DNA of 64,000 nucleotides from Kaistia algarum (GTDB taxonomy: Bacteria; Pseudomonadota; Alphaproteobacteria; Rhizobiales; Kaistiaceae). How positions within the stretch are numbered: position 1 is the first letter of the stretch; each line of letters begins with the position of its first letter. The translations under genes were made by a program, and so were the position numbers. The stretch spans positions 248,001 through 312,000 of the forward strand of contig NZ_JAPKNJ010000002.1 of NCBI RefSeq assembly GCF_026343945.1. The letters run 5' to 3'. The notes beneath the pieces are model-generated. The model searched no databases and was not told the origin of the DNA. It saw only the letters and a program-made list of their open reading frames with translations. This document shows, in pieces, positions 9,106 to 18,113 of this stretch.

Positions 9106-10658
9106 CAGCCAATCGGCTCGCCGCTGAGGGAGGCGACGACGTCGCTCCGGCGCTGGTTCCAGTTCCGCAGAATCGGCCAGAGTTCGTCGTAGATGGCGGC
9201 CAGCGCCTGATAGGCGGCAACGCGCCCCGGATCGGGATCGAAGGTTTCGGCGGCCCGTCCGACCATGGCGGCCGCCGCGTCGTCGATCGTGGCAAACCAG
9301 CCGATGCCCTTCGCGGCGGCGATCGCCGCACCCAGCGACGAGGCTTCTTTCGCCTCCGAGCGGCTGATGGGGCGGTCCAGCGTGTCGGCGAGGATCTGGA
9401 GGAAAAGCTCCGACCGCGCGCCGCCGCCGATCGCCTGGAGCCGATCAATCGGCTGTCCGGTCACCGCCATCGCCTTTTTCAGCGACAGTGCCAGGTCGAG
9501 GGAGAGACCTTCCAGGAGCGCGCGATAGAGATCGCCGCGGCGGGTCGAGCCCGAGAGGCCGGCGATGACACCGCGGGCCGCGCTGTCCCAATGCGGCGTC
9601 ATCGAGCCCTGCCAGAAGGGAAGCAGCATCACTCCGCCGGCACCCAGCGGGCTCGCGGTTGCCTCCGCTTCGATGCTGGCAAGAAAGGCCGATCGGTCGG
9701 AGGCCGGTACTCCCATCATCTCTTGCGTCAGCCAGTCGACGAGGAAGGTGCCAGAGCGCTGGCAGGTCTCGAAGATGTATCCTTCCTCGGCGATCGCGAT
9801 CTCCGTGCGGAAGCCGAGGTCGTGGGCGTAAGCGCGGCCATAGGTGCCGGCGACCAAAGCCGTGCCGAGATTGATATAGCCGCGCCCGGCACCGAGGACG
9901 CCGGCTCCCGTGCCGGCGCATTGCCCGTCGCCGCCGCCGGCAATGAGCGGCGTTCCTGCCAGTAGACCCGTCGCGGCCGCGGCTTTCTCGTCGATCTCAC
10001 CGAGCTGCGTCCCCGGCCGCCGGATTTCCGGCATCAGGTGCATCGGCAGGCCCGCGGCGGTCAGGATCGCTTCCGACCAGATCCCTTCGCGCATATCGAC
10101 CATCCCGCTCGGATCCGCCGATGCGGCCGAGGTCAGCCATTGGCCGGTGAGCTTGAAGGTCAGATAGGCATGGACATCGGCATAGCGATCGGCCCGCGCG
10201 AACGCCTCCGGTTCATGCTCCTTGAGCCAGATCATCCGGTAGAGCGACGGGATCACGTCGAGAGGCTTGCCGGAGACGGAGCGGATCCGCTCGGCGCCGA
10301 AAAGGGCGCCGAAGCTGTGCTGCTGCGGCGTTGCCCTGTCGTCGAGCCAGACGAGGCCCGGCCGCACCGCCTCGCCGGCTTCGGTGAAGAGCCCGAATGT
10401 CTCGCGCTGGTTGGAGATCGATATCCCGGCGATCCGGGCTGCATCGATCTGGCGGATCAATTGGCTGAGGGCCGTTACGGTCGACCCCCACCAGTCCGCC
10501 GGATCCTGCTCGAAATGACCTACCTTCGGATTGGAGAGCGGGATGGCGGCGCGGCCCTCGGCGATCGCCCTACCGTCTCTATCCCAGGCGATCGCCTTGG
10601 TGGCCGAGGTCGAGGAATCGATGCCGACCACGAGATCGCGAAGCACTCCGTCCTGCAT
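9105..10658 (-). CDS. FGGY-family carbohydrate/polyol kinase
   Basis: A 517-residue kinase of the glycerol/xylulose/erythritol kinase family. It has the N-terminal phosphate-binding loop GIDSSTSATKAIAWD (about residues 12-26). The central GGGDGQCAGTGAG segment and the C-terminal adenosine-binding motif IGGGARSELFLQI are also present. ATG 10658 is preceded by GGGAGG at good spacing and overlaps the upstream permease stop by ATGA; the open frame further upstream is a shadow of the permease gene. It lies between transporter and dehydrogenase genes in one operon, so it presumably phosphorylates the imported sugar or polyol. The neighbouring EryD-like regulator and RpiB recall erythritol-type pathways, but the substrate cannot be read from the sequence. 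Confidence 0.9.
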   Translation of the reverse strand: MQDGVLRDLVVGIDSSTSATKAIAWDRDGRAIAEGRAAIPLSNPKVGHFEQDPADWWGSTVTALSQLIRQIDAARIAGISISNQRETFGLFTEAGEAVRPGLVWLDDRATPQQHSFGALFGAERIRSVSGKPLDVIPSLYRMIWLKEHEPEAFARADRYADVHAYLTFKLTGQWLTSAASADPSGMVDMREGIWSEAILTAAGLPMHLMPEIRRPGTQLGEIDEKAAAATGLLAGTPLIAGGGDGQCAGTGAGVLGAGRGYINLGTALVAGTYGRAYAHDLGFRTEIAIAEEGYIFETCQRSGTFLVDWLTQEMMGVPASDRSAFLASIEAEATASPLGAGGVMLLPFWQGSMTPHWDSAARGVIAGLSGSTRRGDLYRALLEGLSLDLALSLKKAMAVTGQPIDRLQAIGGGARSELFLQILADTLDRPISRSEAKEASSLGAAIAAAKGIGWFATIDDAAAAMVGRAAETFDPDPGRVAAYQALAAIYDELWPILRNWNQRRSDVVASLSGEPIG

Positions 10659-11527
10659 CACTTGCCTCCCGAGAAGGCATGGACGCCCGTCAGCAACGAC
10701 TTTCTGAACAGGACGGCAATGAGGATGGGCGGCAGCGACAGAAGGAGGCCGGCTGCGGCCATATGCCCATATTCCGGATTGAGGCCGACGGCGAGGAAGC
10801 TGCCCACCTGAACCGGGAAGGTGATGTTGGACGACATCAGGACGAAGGCGATGAAGAACTCGTTCCAGGCGAGGATGAGGACCAGCAACCCGCCCGAGAT
10901 GATCGATTGCTTGAGCGTCGGCAGCACGATCAGGAAGAAGGCCTGCCAGACGCCGCAGCCATCGATGAGCGCCGCTTCCTCCGCGTCGTCCGGCATCGAT
11001 CGCAGGAAGGCGAGCATGATCCAGACGGCGAGCGGGAGATTGATCGCCACATAAACGATGATCAGCCCGAGCTCGTTGTTCATGAGCCCGGTATGCAGGG
11101 CGAGGAAATAATAGGGCATGATCATCGCCGCCGGCGGCGTCATGCGTGTCGAGATGATCCAGTTCTCGAGCTGGCCGTTCCACCGCGTCTTGAAGCGCGA
11201 CAGCGCGTAGGCCATCAGCGGCCCGAAGAACATGGCGATGCCGACAGAGATGCTGACCACGCGAAGGCTGCGGAAGAAAGCGCCCTGATCCAGATTGTCG
11301 AGGACCCACTCGATGTTTTCGAGCGTGATCGGATCGGGGAACCATACCGGCGCGGCGCTCTGGATCTGGACCTTGACCTTGAGGGCCGTGTTGACGAGCC
11401 AATAGAGCGGGCCGACCCAGATGGCGAGGGCGAGGATGAGCAGGATGCGGCCGATCCAGGTGCCGACAGGTCCGATCAGGCCGATGGTGAGCGGCGAAGC
11501 GTTGGCGGGGCTGTCCGAGGCGGCCAT
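10658..11527 (-). CDS. Carbohydrate ABC transporter permease, MalG type
   Basis: A 289-residue inner-membrane permease with hydrophobic segments starting near residue 28. The cytoplasmic EAA loop (EEAALIDGCGVWQAFF, then ILPTL) contacts the ATPase. It starts at ATG 11527, overlapping the stop of the MalF-type gene (TGATG), and ends in an ATGA overlap with the kinase. It pairs with the 11527-12459 permease to form the heterodimeric channel. Confidence 0.92.
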   Translation of the reverse strand: MAASDSPANASPLTIGLIGPVGTWIGRILLILALAIWVGPLYWLVNTALKVKVQIQSAAPVWFPDPITLENIEWVLDNLDQGAFFRSLRVVSISVGIAMFFGPLMAYALSRFKTRWNGQLENWIISTRMTPPAAMIMPYYFLALHTGLMNNELGLIIVYVAINLPLAVWIMLAFLRSMPDDAEEAALIDGCGVWQAFFLIVLPTLKQSIISGGLLVLILAWNEFFIAFVLMSSNITFPVQVGSFLAVGLNPEYGHMAAAGLLLSLPPILIAVLFRKSLLTGVHAFSGGK

Positions 11528-12459
11528 CAGTAGATCTCCTTTTCCCACTTGGTGACACGCAGCCACAGCGCGGCGCTGAGGAGCCCCATGATGAGGGCGA
11601 CGATGCCGCCGGCGGCCGCCAGCGAGACCTGACCGGATTCGGCGATACCGACCTTGTAGATGAACAGCGACAGGTCGACCGTGGCCGTGCCTGGGCCGCC
11701 ATTGGTCAGAAGCTGGGTGGCGGCGAAGACCTGGCTGCACAGGATGAATTCGAAGATCGCGGTGACGGCGATCAGCGGCCGGAGCAGCGGCATATGCACC
11801 TTGCGGATGATCTGCCAGAGCGAGGCGCCATCGATCAGCGCGGCCTCCACGGGCTCGCGCGGCAGGCTCTGGATGCCGCCGAGCAGCAGGATCACCGCGA
11901 TCGGGGACCACTGCCAGGCTTGGAGCAGGATGATGACGAGCCTCGCCCCGAAGACGTTGGAGGTCGGCGCGATCAGAGAGCCCGTCAGCGAATAGATCAC
12001 CTGCGGGATTGGCCCATAGAGCGGGTCGAGCATCAGGCTGAACACGAGCGCCACGGCGACCGGCGAAACCGACAGCGGTATCAGCACGAAGACGACGACG
12101 AAGCCCGAAAAACGGCCGGCGAAGAAGGCGATCAGATAGGCGACCACCATGCCGAATACCACTGCGGCGATGGTCGAGGAGAAGGACAGGAGCAGCGTGT
12201 TGAAGATCGCGTTCTGGCCCGCCGCGCTGAACAGGATCTCGTAGTAATTGGCCAGGCCCACGAAGCTGACCGGACGGTTGGGAATGGCGATGTCGATATC
12301 GACCAGCGAGAGATAGACGCCATAGACGAAGGGCGGGAGCGTGAGGATCGCGAGCAGCAGATAACCCGGAAGCGGCACCAGCCAGCGGGACGGCCGGAAA
12401 CGGGTCCGTGCCGGCGGCGACGCCGAACTACCGCTCTCGAGGTTCGCATTGGCGAGCAT
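11527..12459 (-). CDS. Carbohydrate ABC transporter permease, MalF type
   Basis: A 310-residue permease, first of the two channel subunits. It has hydrophobic segments from about residue 22 and an EAA loop (VEAALIDGASLWQIIRKVHM) near residue 220. ATG 12459 is chosen because AAAGGAAA precedes it at proper spacing; the frame is open upstream without support. It is separated from the binding-protein gene by 194 bases containing a strong hairpin, so it is probably expressed at a lower level than the binding protein from the same transcript. Confidence 0.9.
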   Translation of the reverse strand: MLANANLESGSSASPPARTRFRPSRWLVPLPGYLLLAILTLPPFVYGVYLSLVDIDIAIPNRPVSFVGLANYYEILFSAAGQNAIFNTLLLSFSSTIAAVVFGMVVAYLIAFFAGRFSGFVVVFVLIPLSVSPVAVALVFSLMLDPLYGPIPQVIYSLTGSLIAPTSNVFGARLVIILLQAWQWSPIAVILLLGGIQSLPREPVEAALIDGASLWQIIRKVHMPLLRPLIAVTAIFEFILCSQVFAATQLLTNGGPGTATVDLSLFIYKVGIAESGQVSLAAAGGIVALIMGLLSAALWLRVTKWEKEIY

Positions 12460-12583
12460 GGATTGATTTTCCTTTGAGCGTGCAGGAACGGTGGCGCCGG
12501 ATACGACAGCCCGATCCGGTCGCTGGCCGGTCGGAAGCGGGGATCGTGTCATCAAGGCGCGGGGCCGGCAATCGACCTCCCGC

Positions 12584-12623
12584 CCGGCTCCCGCTGTCCC
12601 GGTCTAGGGACAGCGAAAGCCGG
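12584..12623 (-). terminator. Intercistronic stem-loop after the binding-protein gene
   Basis: CGCTGTCCC (12592-12600) and GGGACAGCG (12607-12615) form a perfect 9-bp stem with a 6-base loop. It is extended by CCGGCT (12584-12589) with AGCCGG (12618-12623) across a 2x2 internal loop. It lies 31 bases after the binding-protein stop on the minus strand and lacks a T run, so attenuation or 3'-end protection of the upstream message is more likely than full termination. Confidence 0.65.
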
Positions 12624-12653
12624 ACCAGGCGTTCGCGGCGCGGCGGCGTCCGC

Positions 12654-14024
12654 TTACTTGTCCGGGAAGATTTCCGGATAGGCGCGCGGCGTATCAAGCA
12701 CGCCCTGGCTCTTGAAGCGGGCCGTGACCTGCTCTGCGGCAGCGTCGAGCGCTTCCTTCGCGGACTTGCCGCCCGTGAAGCTCGCCTCGATTTCGGCGCC
12801 GATGATGTCGCCCATCTCACGCCACTGCGGGATCATGGGGCGATAGTGAGTCTTGGTGATCGCCTGGCCTTCCTGCACCGCCTGGATGTAGCCAGCGTCG
12901 ATCTTGCTCTTCAGCAGGTCGGACTGGTTGACCGACTTGCGGTCTTCGTTGCCGATATCCTTGTCGGTACGCGCGAACTCCATCTCCTGCGATGTCGCCC
13001 ACTGCAGGAAGGCAGTGGCGGCGGCGAAGGTCTTGCTCGCCGGATCGACGGTCGCGGGAATGGCGAGACCGATCGAGTAGTTGGCCGGGAAGGCGCCCTT
13101 CGGGCCGGCCGGAACGACTGCATAGCCGACCTTGCCGACGACGCTCGACTGCTTGGGATCGTTGAAGACCGGATAGAAGGCGCTCGACTCGACGATCATG
13201 GCGACGCGGCCAGCCGCGAACGCCGAAGACACCTTGTCCCAGCCCCAGGTGCCGTTACCCGGCGAACCATACTTGTTGATCAGGTTCGAGTAGTGCTCGG
13301 TGCCCTCGATGGCCTCCGGCGAGTTGAACACCGGATGCATGTTGGCATCCAGGAAATTGGCGCCGTAGGAACGCATCCATTCGGTCCAGGTGTAGGCATT
13401 CATGCCCTCGCCGCGCAGTCCGCGCAGCGCAATGCCGAAGGTCTGCGGCGGCTGGGTGAGCTTGGCGGCGGCCGTTTCGAGCTCGTCGAGCGTCTTGGGC
13501 GGCGTCAGGCCGGCAGCGTCGAGCAGATCCTTGCGGTAATAGAGAAGCGTAACCTCCGAATAGATCGGCAGGCCAAACAGTCCGCCCTGCCAGGAATAGG
13601 ACGTCTTCAGGCTGTCGAAGACGTCATCCAACTTGTATTCCGGCTTGATGGCGGAATCGATCTGGGCGACCCATTTGTTGGAGGCGAACAGCGGAATATA
13701 GTTGTTGTCCAGGCAGTAAACCTGGAAGCCGCCGACCTTGTTCGAGGCATCGGCGACGATCTTGCTGCGAAGATCGTTCTCCGGATAGTTGGTGAACTTG
13801 ATCGTCGCGCCGGTCGCCTTCTCGAAGATTTCCTTGTGGCTGGCGATGAAGTCCATCGCGGGCAGGCTGCGGCAGGCGACATTGATCGTCACGCCGTCAA
13901 ATGCGCCGGGGGCGGCGTAGGTTGCGACCGAGTCGACGACCGCCTTCTCGTATTCGGCGGCGACTGCCACTCCGGACAAGCCGGTCACGGCCAGCGCCAA
14001 CGCGGTGGTAGTAATTCTATTCAT
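12654..14024 (-). CDS. Carbohydrate ABC transporter substrate-binding protein (MalE/UgpB-like)
   Basis: A 456-residue periplasmic solute-binding protein with a Sec-type signal peptide (MNRITTTALALAVTGLSGVAVAA, likely cut after AVAA near residue 23). The body has the family 1 binding-protein pattern (for example GKSAKEALDAAAEQV near the C-terminus). ATG 14024 is preceded by GGAGGAAGCG. It is the first gene of the minus-strand run that continues through two permeases, FGGY kinase, HAD phosphatase, ATPase and GpsA-like dehydrogenase. It is the only binding protein in the window with a plain Sec signal; the others have twin-arginine motifs. The ligand is unknown, probably a sugar or polyol. Confidence 0.92.
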   Translation of the reverse strand: MNRITTTALALAVTGLSGVAVAAEYEKAVVDSVATYAAPGAFDGVTINVACRSLPAMDFIASHKEIFEKATGATIKFTNYPENDLRSKIVADASNKVGGFQVYCLDNNYIPLFASNKWVAQIDSAIKPEYKLDDVFDSLKTSYSWQGGLFGLPIYSEVTLLYYRKDLLDAAGLTPPKTLDELETAAAKLTQPPQTFGIALRGLRGEGMNAYTWTEWMRSYGANFLDANMHPVFNSPEAIEGTEHYSNLINKYGSPGNGTWGWDKVSSAFAAGRVAMIVESSAFYPVFNDPKQSSVVGKVGYAVVPAGPKGAFPANYSIGLAIPATVDPASKTFAAATAFLQWATSQEMEFARTDKDIGNEDRKSVNQSDLLKSKIDAGYIQAVQEGQAITKTHYRPMIPQWREMGDIIGAEIEASFTGGKSAKEALDAAAEQVTARFKSQGVLDTPRAYPEIFPDK

Positions 14025-14389
14025 CGCTTCCTCCAATCGCTCATTAGTGAGCACGGTATTTCGGTCGGTCGTTTCTTGCTTTTATAATTATGGCGGAACG
14101 GAAAGGTGGGACGAGTTGTTCCGTTGTTGCCACCGTTCAGCTGGTCAACCTGGCGCCGATGCATCCCTCCTGATCCGTCGACATGGAGTAGCTTCGCTGA
14201 ACATCGCGGTCCTGAATCTCTTCACTTGGCTTGCATCGGGACCAAGCGGGCCGGAAGAGATGCTGGAGTATGGCTTTACACAAGATAAAACACCACAGAC
14301 TTTTGTAAAGAAGAGAGAGAGGCGCCAGCGTCGGAATCAAGTCCGATGTGCAGAGGCTCGGCGCCTGATCCCTCCCATTCTGGCCTCCC
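14025..14389. other. Intergenic region upstream of the polyol/sugar ABC operon
   Basis: No gene is seen in these 365 bases. They hold a short perfect inverted repeat (GCTCA 14039-14043, TGAGC 14048-14052) just upstream of the binding-protein ribosome site and an AT-rich stretch around 14081-14091 that could be a -10 region on the minus strand. The composite hairpin at 14320-14366 is described separately. The promoter of the 6116-14024 operon should lie here, but no convincing -35 was found. Confidence 0.5.
14320..14366 (-). terminator. Probable terminator of the second aldolase/dehydrogenase gene
   Basis: AGGCGCC (14320-14326) pairs with GGCGCCT (14360-14366). Inside it TCGGA (14331-14335) pairs with TCCGA (14342-14346), making a nested hairpin. 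On the minus strand it starts 23 bases after the aldolase stop and is followed by a pyrimidine run (TCTCTCTCTTCTTT), which resembles a weak intrinsic terminator. Confidence 0.6.
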
Positions 14390-16438
14390 TCACCGCATCA
14401 TCGCGGCGACATTGCCGCCATCGACGGTCAGGACGGCGCCCGTGCTCGTCCGCGCTTTCGCCAGATGCACGAAGGCCGCGGCGACGTCGCTGGTCAGGAC
14501 CTCGCGCTTCAGCAAATTGCCGCGCATATAGGCTTCCGGCGTCAGGCCGCGTGCCTTACTGCGCTCAGCCACCATCTCGTCGGTCATCAATCCTGTGCGG
14601 ATCCGGTCGGCATTGACGGCGTTGGAGGTTATCCCCGAAGCGCCGTGCTCGACCGCGTATTGGCGCATCAGCGCCATCAGAGCGGCCTTCGAGGTGCCAT
14701 ACGGGCCAAAATCCGGCCCGGGATTGACTGCCTGCTTCGAGACGTTGAAGACCAGCGCGCCGCCGGTTGCCTGCGCTTCCATGACCCGGACCGCCGCCCG
14801 CGCCATATAGTGATGGCCCCAGAAATTGAGGGCAAAGGCGCGGTGGAAGGTTTCGTCCGAAACGCTGGTGAGCGCCCCTTGGAACGCCGCGCCGGCATTG
14901 GAGATCAGGATGTCGACGCCGCCATACGCCGCAGCCACGGCGGCGATGGCGTTATCGACGGAAGCCGCGTCGGTGACGTCACAGCAAAGGCCGAGCCCGC
15001 CGATCGACTTTGCCGCCGCAGCCACGCTGTCGGCGGCGATATCGAGAATCGCAACTTCGGCGCCTTCCTCGCGCAGCGCCTTGGCAATGGCGAGGCCCAA
15101 ACCACCGGCCCCGCCTGTGACGACGGCGATCTGCCTCGAAAGCGGCTTTTCCGCCTGTTTGCTCAGCTTCACCTGCTCCAGCGACCAATATTCGATATCG
15201 AATAGATCGGTCTCCGGCAGAGGATCCCAGCCATCGATGCCCTCGGCCTTGGTGATTACGTCGACGGTTGCCTCGACGACGTCGGCTGCGACCTTCGCGC
15301 CCTTGGCCGAGGCCCCGGCGGCAAAGATGCCGACGCCCGCGACGTAGAAGACTCGCGGCAGCGGGTCGAGCATCACCCGGTCGCCGCCGACCCGCGCATT
15401 GTTGCGTTCAAAATAAGCGCGATAGTCGGCGACATAGTCTGCCAGCGCACGATCGAGTTCGGCGGCGAAGACGTCAAGCTTGCCGGCTTGCGGCGCGGGC
15501 AGGGCGATACCCTTGCGCTTGATATGGATGACATGCTCGGGCGTCGCGTTGCCGCGCGAGACAATGTCAGCGGCGTCGACGGCGTTGCAGAGATCGAGGA
15601 TCGCCGGGCTGGTGCGGAAGGCGATCACCATCCGCTTGTACATCCCTTCCACCGCAGTCGGCTGCGCCAGCCGGCCGCGCAGGATCGGCATGATGTCGGA
15701 AGGCGCAGCGAGGTCGGATGGCTGGACCGCGGCGGTGAAGGGTCGTTGGCGGCCCTTCGCCAGGCGATGCTCGGCCCGGTCGACGAGTTCGATCATCGCC
15801 TCATAGGATTGGCGTGCGTCATCGGACCAGGTGAAAATGCCGTGCTTGAGCAGGATCATGCTGCTGGCGCCGGGCGCTGCGGCCAGCGCCTTGGCGCAGG
15901 CCTTCGCGAGATCGAAGCCGGGCATCACATAGGGAACAATGATACTGTCCGGGAAGATCTCCCGGATCAGGGCTTCGCCATTCGGCTGGTTGGTCAGCGA
16001 GACGATGGCGTTGGCGTGGGTGTGGTCGACATGCCGGGCCGGGATCAGCGCATGGAGGATCGCCTCGACCGACGGGTTGGGCGCGCTCGGATCCATGAGC
16101 AGGCGGCGCTGCTGGCGCACCATCTCGATGTCGGACAGCGTGTCGAAGCGAGCCAGCGCCGCGAGCTCAGCCAGACGCACGGCCGGCAGCCCGGCGGGCT
16201 CGATGGTACCCATGTCCCAGCCGCTGCCCTTGACGCAGATAACCGGGACTTCGCTGCCGTCGGCATCGATCAGGACCGTCTTGACCGACGTATTCCCGCC
16301 GCCATGCAGGACGAGTTCGGGATCGATGCCGAGCAGCCGTGTCGTATAGACTCGGGTGGCCAGATCGACGTTCAGTCCGGATCTGACATAGAAGTCGACG
16401 ACGGATTGAAATTCCGAATCCGACCAACGCGATTTCAT
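14390..16438 (-). CDS. Fused class II aldolase / short-chain dehydrogenase (RhaD/RhaE type), copy 2
   Basis: A 682-residue paralogue of the protein at 4004-6055. Residue numbering is identical for the first 200 positions and shifted by one later. It has the same metal motif HVDHTHANAI (136-145), KHGIFTW (198-204), a TGGAGGLG dehydrogenase loop near 441, and catalytic Ser567, Tyr580 and Lys584 (GPYGTSKAA). The expected reaction is cleavage of a ketose 1-phosphate to dihydroxyacetone phosphate and an aldehyde, which the fused dehydrogenase then oxidises or reduces. ATG 16438 has GGAG eight bases upstream and matches the start of copy 1. It lies downstream of the AraM-like gene and upstream of the ABC operon, all on the minus strand. 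Confidence 0.92.
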   Translation of the reverse strand: MKSRWSDSEFQSVVDFYVRSGLNVDLATRVYTTRLLGIDPELVLHGGGNTSVKTVLIDADGSEVPVICVKGSGWDMGTIEPAGLPAVRLAELAALARFDTLSDIEMVRQQRRLLMDPSAPNPSVEAILHALIPARHVDHTHANAIVSLTNQPNGEALIREIFPDSIIVPYVMPGFDLAKACAKALAAAPGASSMILLKHGIFTWSDDARQSYEAMIELVDRAEHRLAKGRQRPFTAAVQPSDLAAPSDIMPILRGRLAQPTAVEGMYKRMVIAFRTSPAILDLCNAVDAADIVSRGNATPEHVIHIKRKGIALPAPQAGKLDVFAAELDRALADYVADYRAYFERNNARVGGDRVMLDPLPRVFYVAGVGIFAAGASAKGAKVAADVVEATVDVITKAEGIDGWDPLPETDLFDIEYWSLEQVKLSKQAEKPLSRQIAVVTGGAGGLGLAIAKALREEGAEVAILDIAADSVAAAAKSIGGLGLCCDVTDAASVDNAIAAVAAAYGGVDILISNAGAAFQGALTSVSDETFHRAFALNFWGHHYMARAAVRVMEAQATGGALVFNVSKQAVNPGPDFGPYGTSKAALMALMRQYAVEHGASGITSNAVNADRIRTGLMTDEMVAERSKARGLTPEAYMRGNLLKREVLTSDVAAAFVHLAKARTSTGAVLTVDGGNVAAMMR

Positions 16439-16617
16439 ACGGATAGCTCCAGGTTCAATCACTGCGAGGGGAGGGCGGCCTGAGATGTTCCTGAGTCCAC
16501 GCAAAGCCAGTGGGAAGCGTTGCGGGGACAGGTCGATCGGCCTTCCTTTATGCGTAGTCCGCTATTCTTAGAGGGTAGGCCCGAGTTTCGTACGGCTTGA
16601 GGCATACCGATCGCCAT

Positions 16618-16639
16618 CGACGCTCATGAGATCGCGTCG
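16618..16639 (-). terminator. Weak hairpin after the AraM-like gene
   Basis: CGACGC (16618-16623) and GCGTCG (16634-16639) form a 6-bp stem with a 10-base loop, 17 bases beyond the AraM-like stop on the minus strand. There is no T run. The 217-base gap to the aldolase gene otherwise shows nothing clear; it may carry a promoter. Confidence 0.3.
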
Positions 16640-16655
16640 GCTGGATCGAGGGCGC

Positions 16656-18002
16656 TCAGACTTCGCCGGCCGCAAAGGCTTCGAGTTCGCCCGCATCGGC
16701 CGAGAGATCGAGGAACGAGAATCGGTTGCGCATCTCGCGGCTATGAACGATTGCCTCGCGGTAGAAATCGGCAGGGACGCCAAGTTCCGCCGCCGTCGTC
16801 GGCCCGCCGGCAGACTTCAACATCCTCTCCATTTCCGCCGCCGGGATAATGAAGGCCGCCAGCTCCTGGCGCAGTTCGGGCCAGATTGCTTCAAGCCGGG
16901 CGTTGAGCGCTTCCGCGCCGGCCGCGTCGACTGCCTTCCGCTGCCATTCGGCCAGGCATTGCGGCGCGATCTTCGGCCCCATCCGACGCTCCATGTCGGC
17001 CGGATCGATTGTAGTGGCGCCGATCCGCGGCGGGGCTTCGGCGGCGATCATCCGTTGCTGCAGACGCGCCATCGACAAGGAGGCGACGCCAACCTGCTGG
17101 CCATGGCGGCTGCCCGGATGGCGGTCGCCGGCGAAACAGTCGATGTAGTGGGAGATCTGGTGCTCGCCCATCGAGCCGTGATTGGAAACGCCGGTCAGGG
17201 AAACGCCGAGGCCGCAGAGCGTCAAGACGCGGTGGAGATAGGCGACGGCCGCGATGTCGCCCGCTGGCAGCTTCTCTGCCATGCCGTTGAGGATCCGCTC
17301 ATCCTCCTCCTCGATGAGGAAGGGCGCATGCATATAGTCCGTTCCGAGCAGGCGGTGCGACATCCACCAATCCACCTGGGCGACGGACCGCGCCAGACAG
17401 TCACCGAAGCCCGCGGCGTTGAGATAGGCCGGGGCGCGGGCCGAGACCGACAGGTCGACGAAGAAGCCGCGCGGCGCATGCGCCGGCAGCGACACCTTCA
17501 ATCCCGATTCCAGCGTCATGGACGCCGTCGTCGACGTGTAGCCGTTCATCGAGCCGGCCGTGCCGAAGACGCAATAGCGCCGTCCGTCCTGAAAGGTGAC
17601 GTATTTGCACAGATCGTTGAGCGTGCCGGAGCCGACTGCGATGACGCCTTCGACGCCCGCGAGCTTTTCCTTCAGCACCTCGACGGTGGCGAGATCCGCA
17701 TGCGGATGGTCCAGCACCAGCGTCTTGACCGGCCCGAGACCGGCGATGGCGGTCGCCACGCGCCGTCCCATGGCCTCATAGGTCGCCTCGTCGCAGACGA
17801 CGGCAAAGGAAGATCCAAGCCGCATGGACCGGACAAGCTCAGCTTCGCGCCCCTCCAGCGAAGGCTCGAACACGATCGACTCATAGGGAACGGTCGCCAG
17901 ACGTCCGGTCTCGGGGTTGACCCAGCGGCCGGCGACGATGTCGTCGATCAGCGCGGTCCAACCCTTTTGTGCGTCTCGCGTTGCCACGACGCCTCCTTGC
18001 AT
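16656..18002 (-). CDS. Glycerol-1-phosphate dehydrogenase family protein (AraM/EgsA-like)
   Basis: A 448-residue metal-dependent dehydrogenase of the AraM/EgsA branch of the iron-alcohol-dehydrogenase fold. It has the NAD-binding GSGTLNDLCKY, the GFGDCLA motif and a metal region SNHGSMGEHQISHYID. Bacterial AraM interconverts sn-glycerol 1-phosphate and dihydroxyacetone phosphate. Here, between an EryD-like regulator and a ketose-phosphate aldolase, oxidation of a larger polyol phosphate is likelier. Two starts are possible: ATG 18002 with GGGAG seven bases upstream, or GTG 17987 with AAGGAGG four bases upstream; I give the longer. It is divergent from the SorC gene across 111 bases. Confidence 0.85.
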   Translation of the reverse strand: MQGGVVATRDAQKGWTALIDDIVAGRWVNPETGRLATVPYESIVFEPSLEGREAELVRSMRLGSSFAVVCDEATYEAMGRRVATAIAGLGPVKTLVLDHPHADLATVEVLKEKLAGVEGVIAVGSGTLNDLCKYVTFQDGRRYCVFGTAGSMNGYTSTTASMTLESGLKVSLPAHAPRGFFVDLSVSARAPAYLNAAGFGDCLARSVAQVDWWMSHRLLGTDYMHAPFLIEEEDERILNGMAEKLPAGDIAAVAYLHRVLTLCGLGVSLTGVSNHGSMGEHQISHYIDCFAGDRHPGSRHGQQVGVASLSMARLQQRMIAAEAPPRIGATTIDPADMERRMGPKIAPQCLAEWQRKAVDAAGAEALNARLEAIWPELRQELAAFIIPAAEMERMLKSAGGPTTAAELGVPADFYREAIVHSREMRNRFSFLDLSADAGELEAFAAGEV

Positions 18003-18047
18003 GTTCTTACTCCCGCATTTTCTTGAAACAAAAGATAACCGTGACGC

Positions 18048-18057
18048 GACATATGTC
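18048..18057. promoter_or_regulatory. Candidate SorC operator, copy 2
   Basis: GACATATGTC is a perfect 10-bp palindrome in the divergent gap between the AraM-like and SorC genes. It is followed by TCAATATG, an 8-mer that also occurs within the candidate operator of the first SorC gene (3933-3940). The shared word and position support, but do not prove, a regulator site. Confidence 0.4.
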
Positions 18058-18113
18058 AATATGGGCAAGGTGGCTTGCTTGACACCCGAGGGGAGTTTGG
18101 GGAGAACTCGGTC

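Noticed and set aside
10659..11702. Upstream extension of the FGGY kinase frame to 865 residues
   Set aside because: It lies inside the MalG- and MalF-type permease genes in another frame; the kinase domain begins at ATG 10658 with a good ribosome site.
12408..14087. 559-codon plus-strand frame opposite the binding protein
   Set aside because: It is antisense to a gene with a clear signal peptide and ribosome site, and has no motif of its own.
14081..14091. TATAAA-like element as a firm -10 for the polyol ABC operon
   Set aside because: The AT-rich run is suggestive, but no matching -35 was found at 16-18 bases, so it is mentioned only within the intergenic entry.
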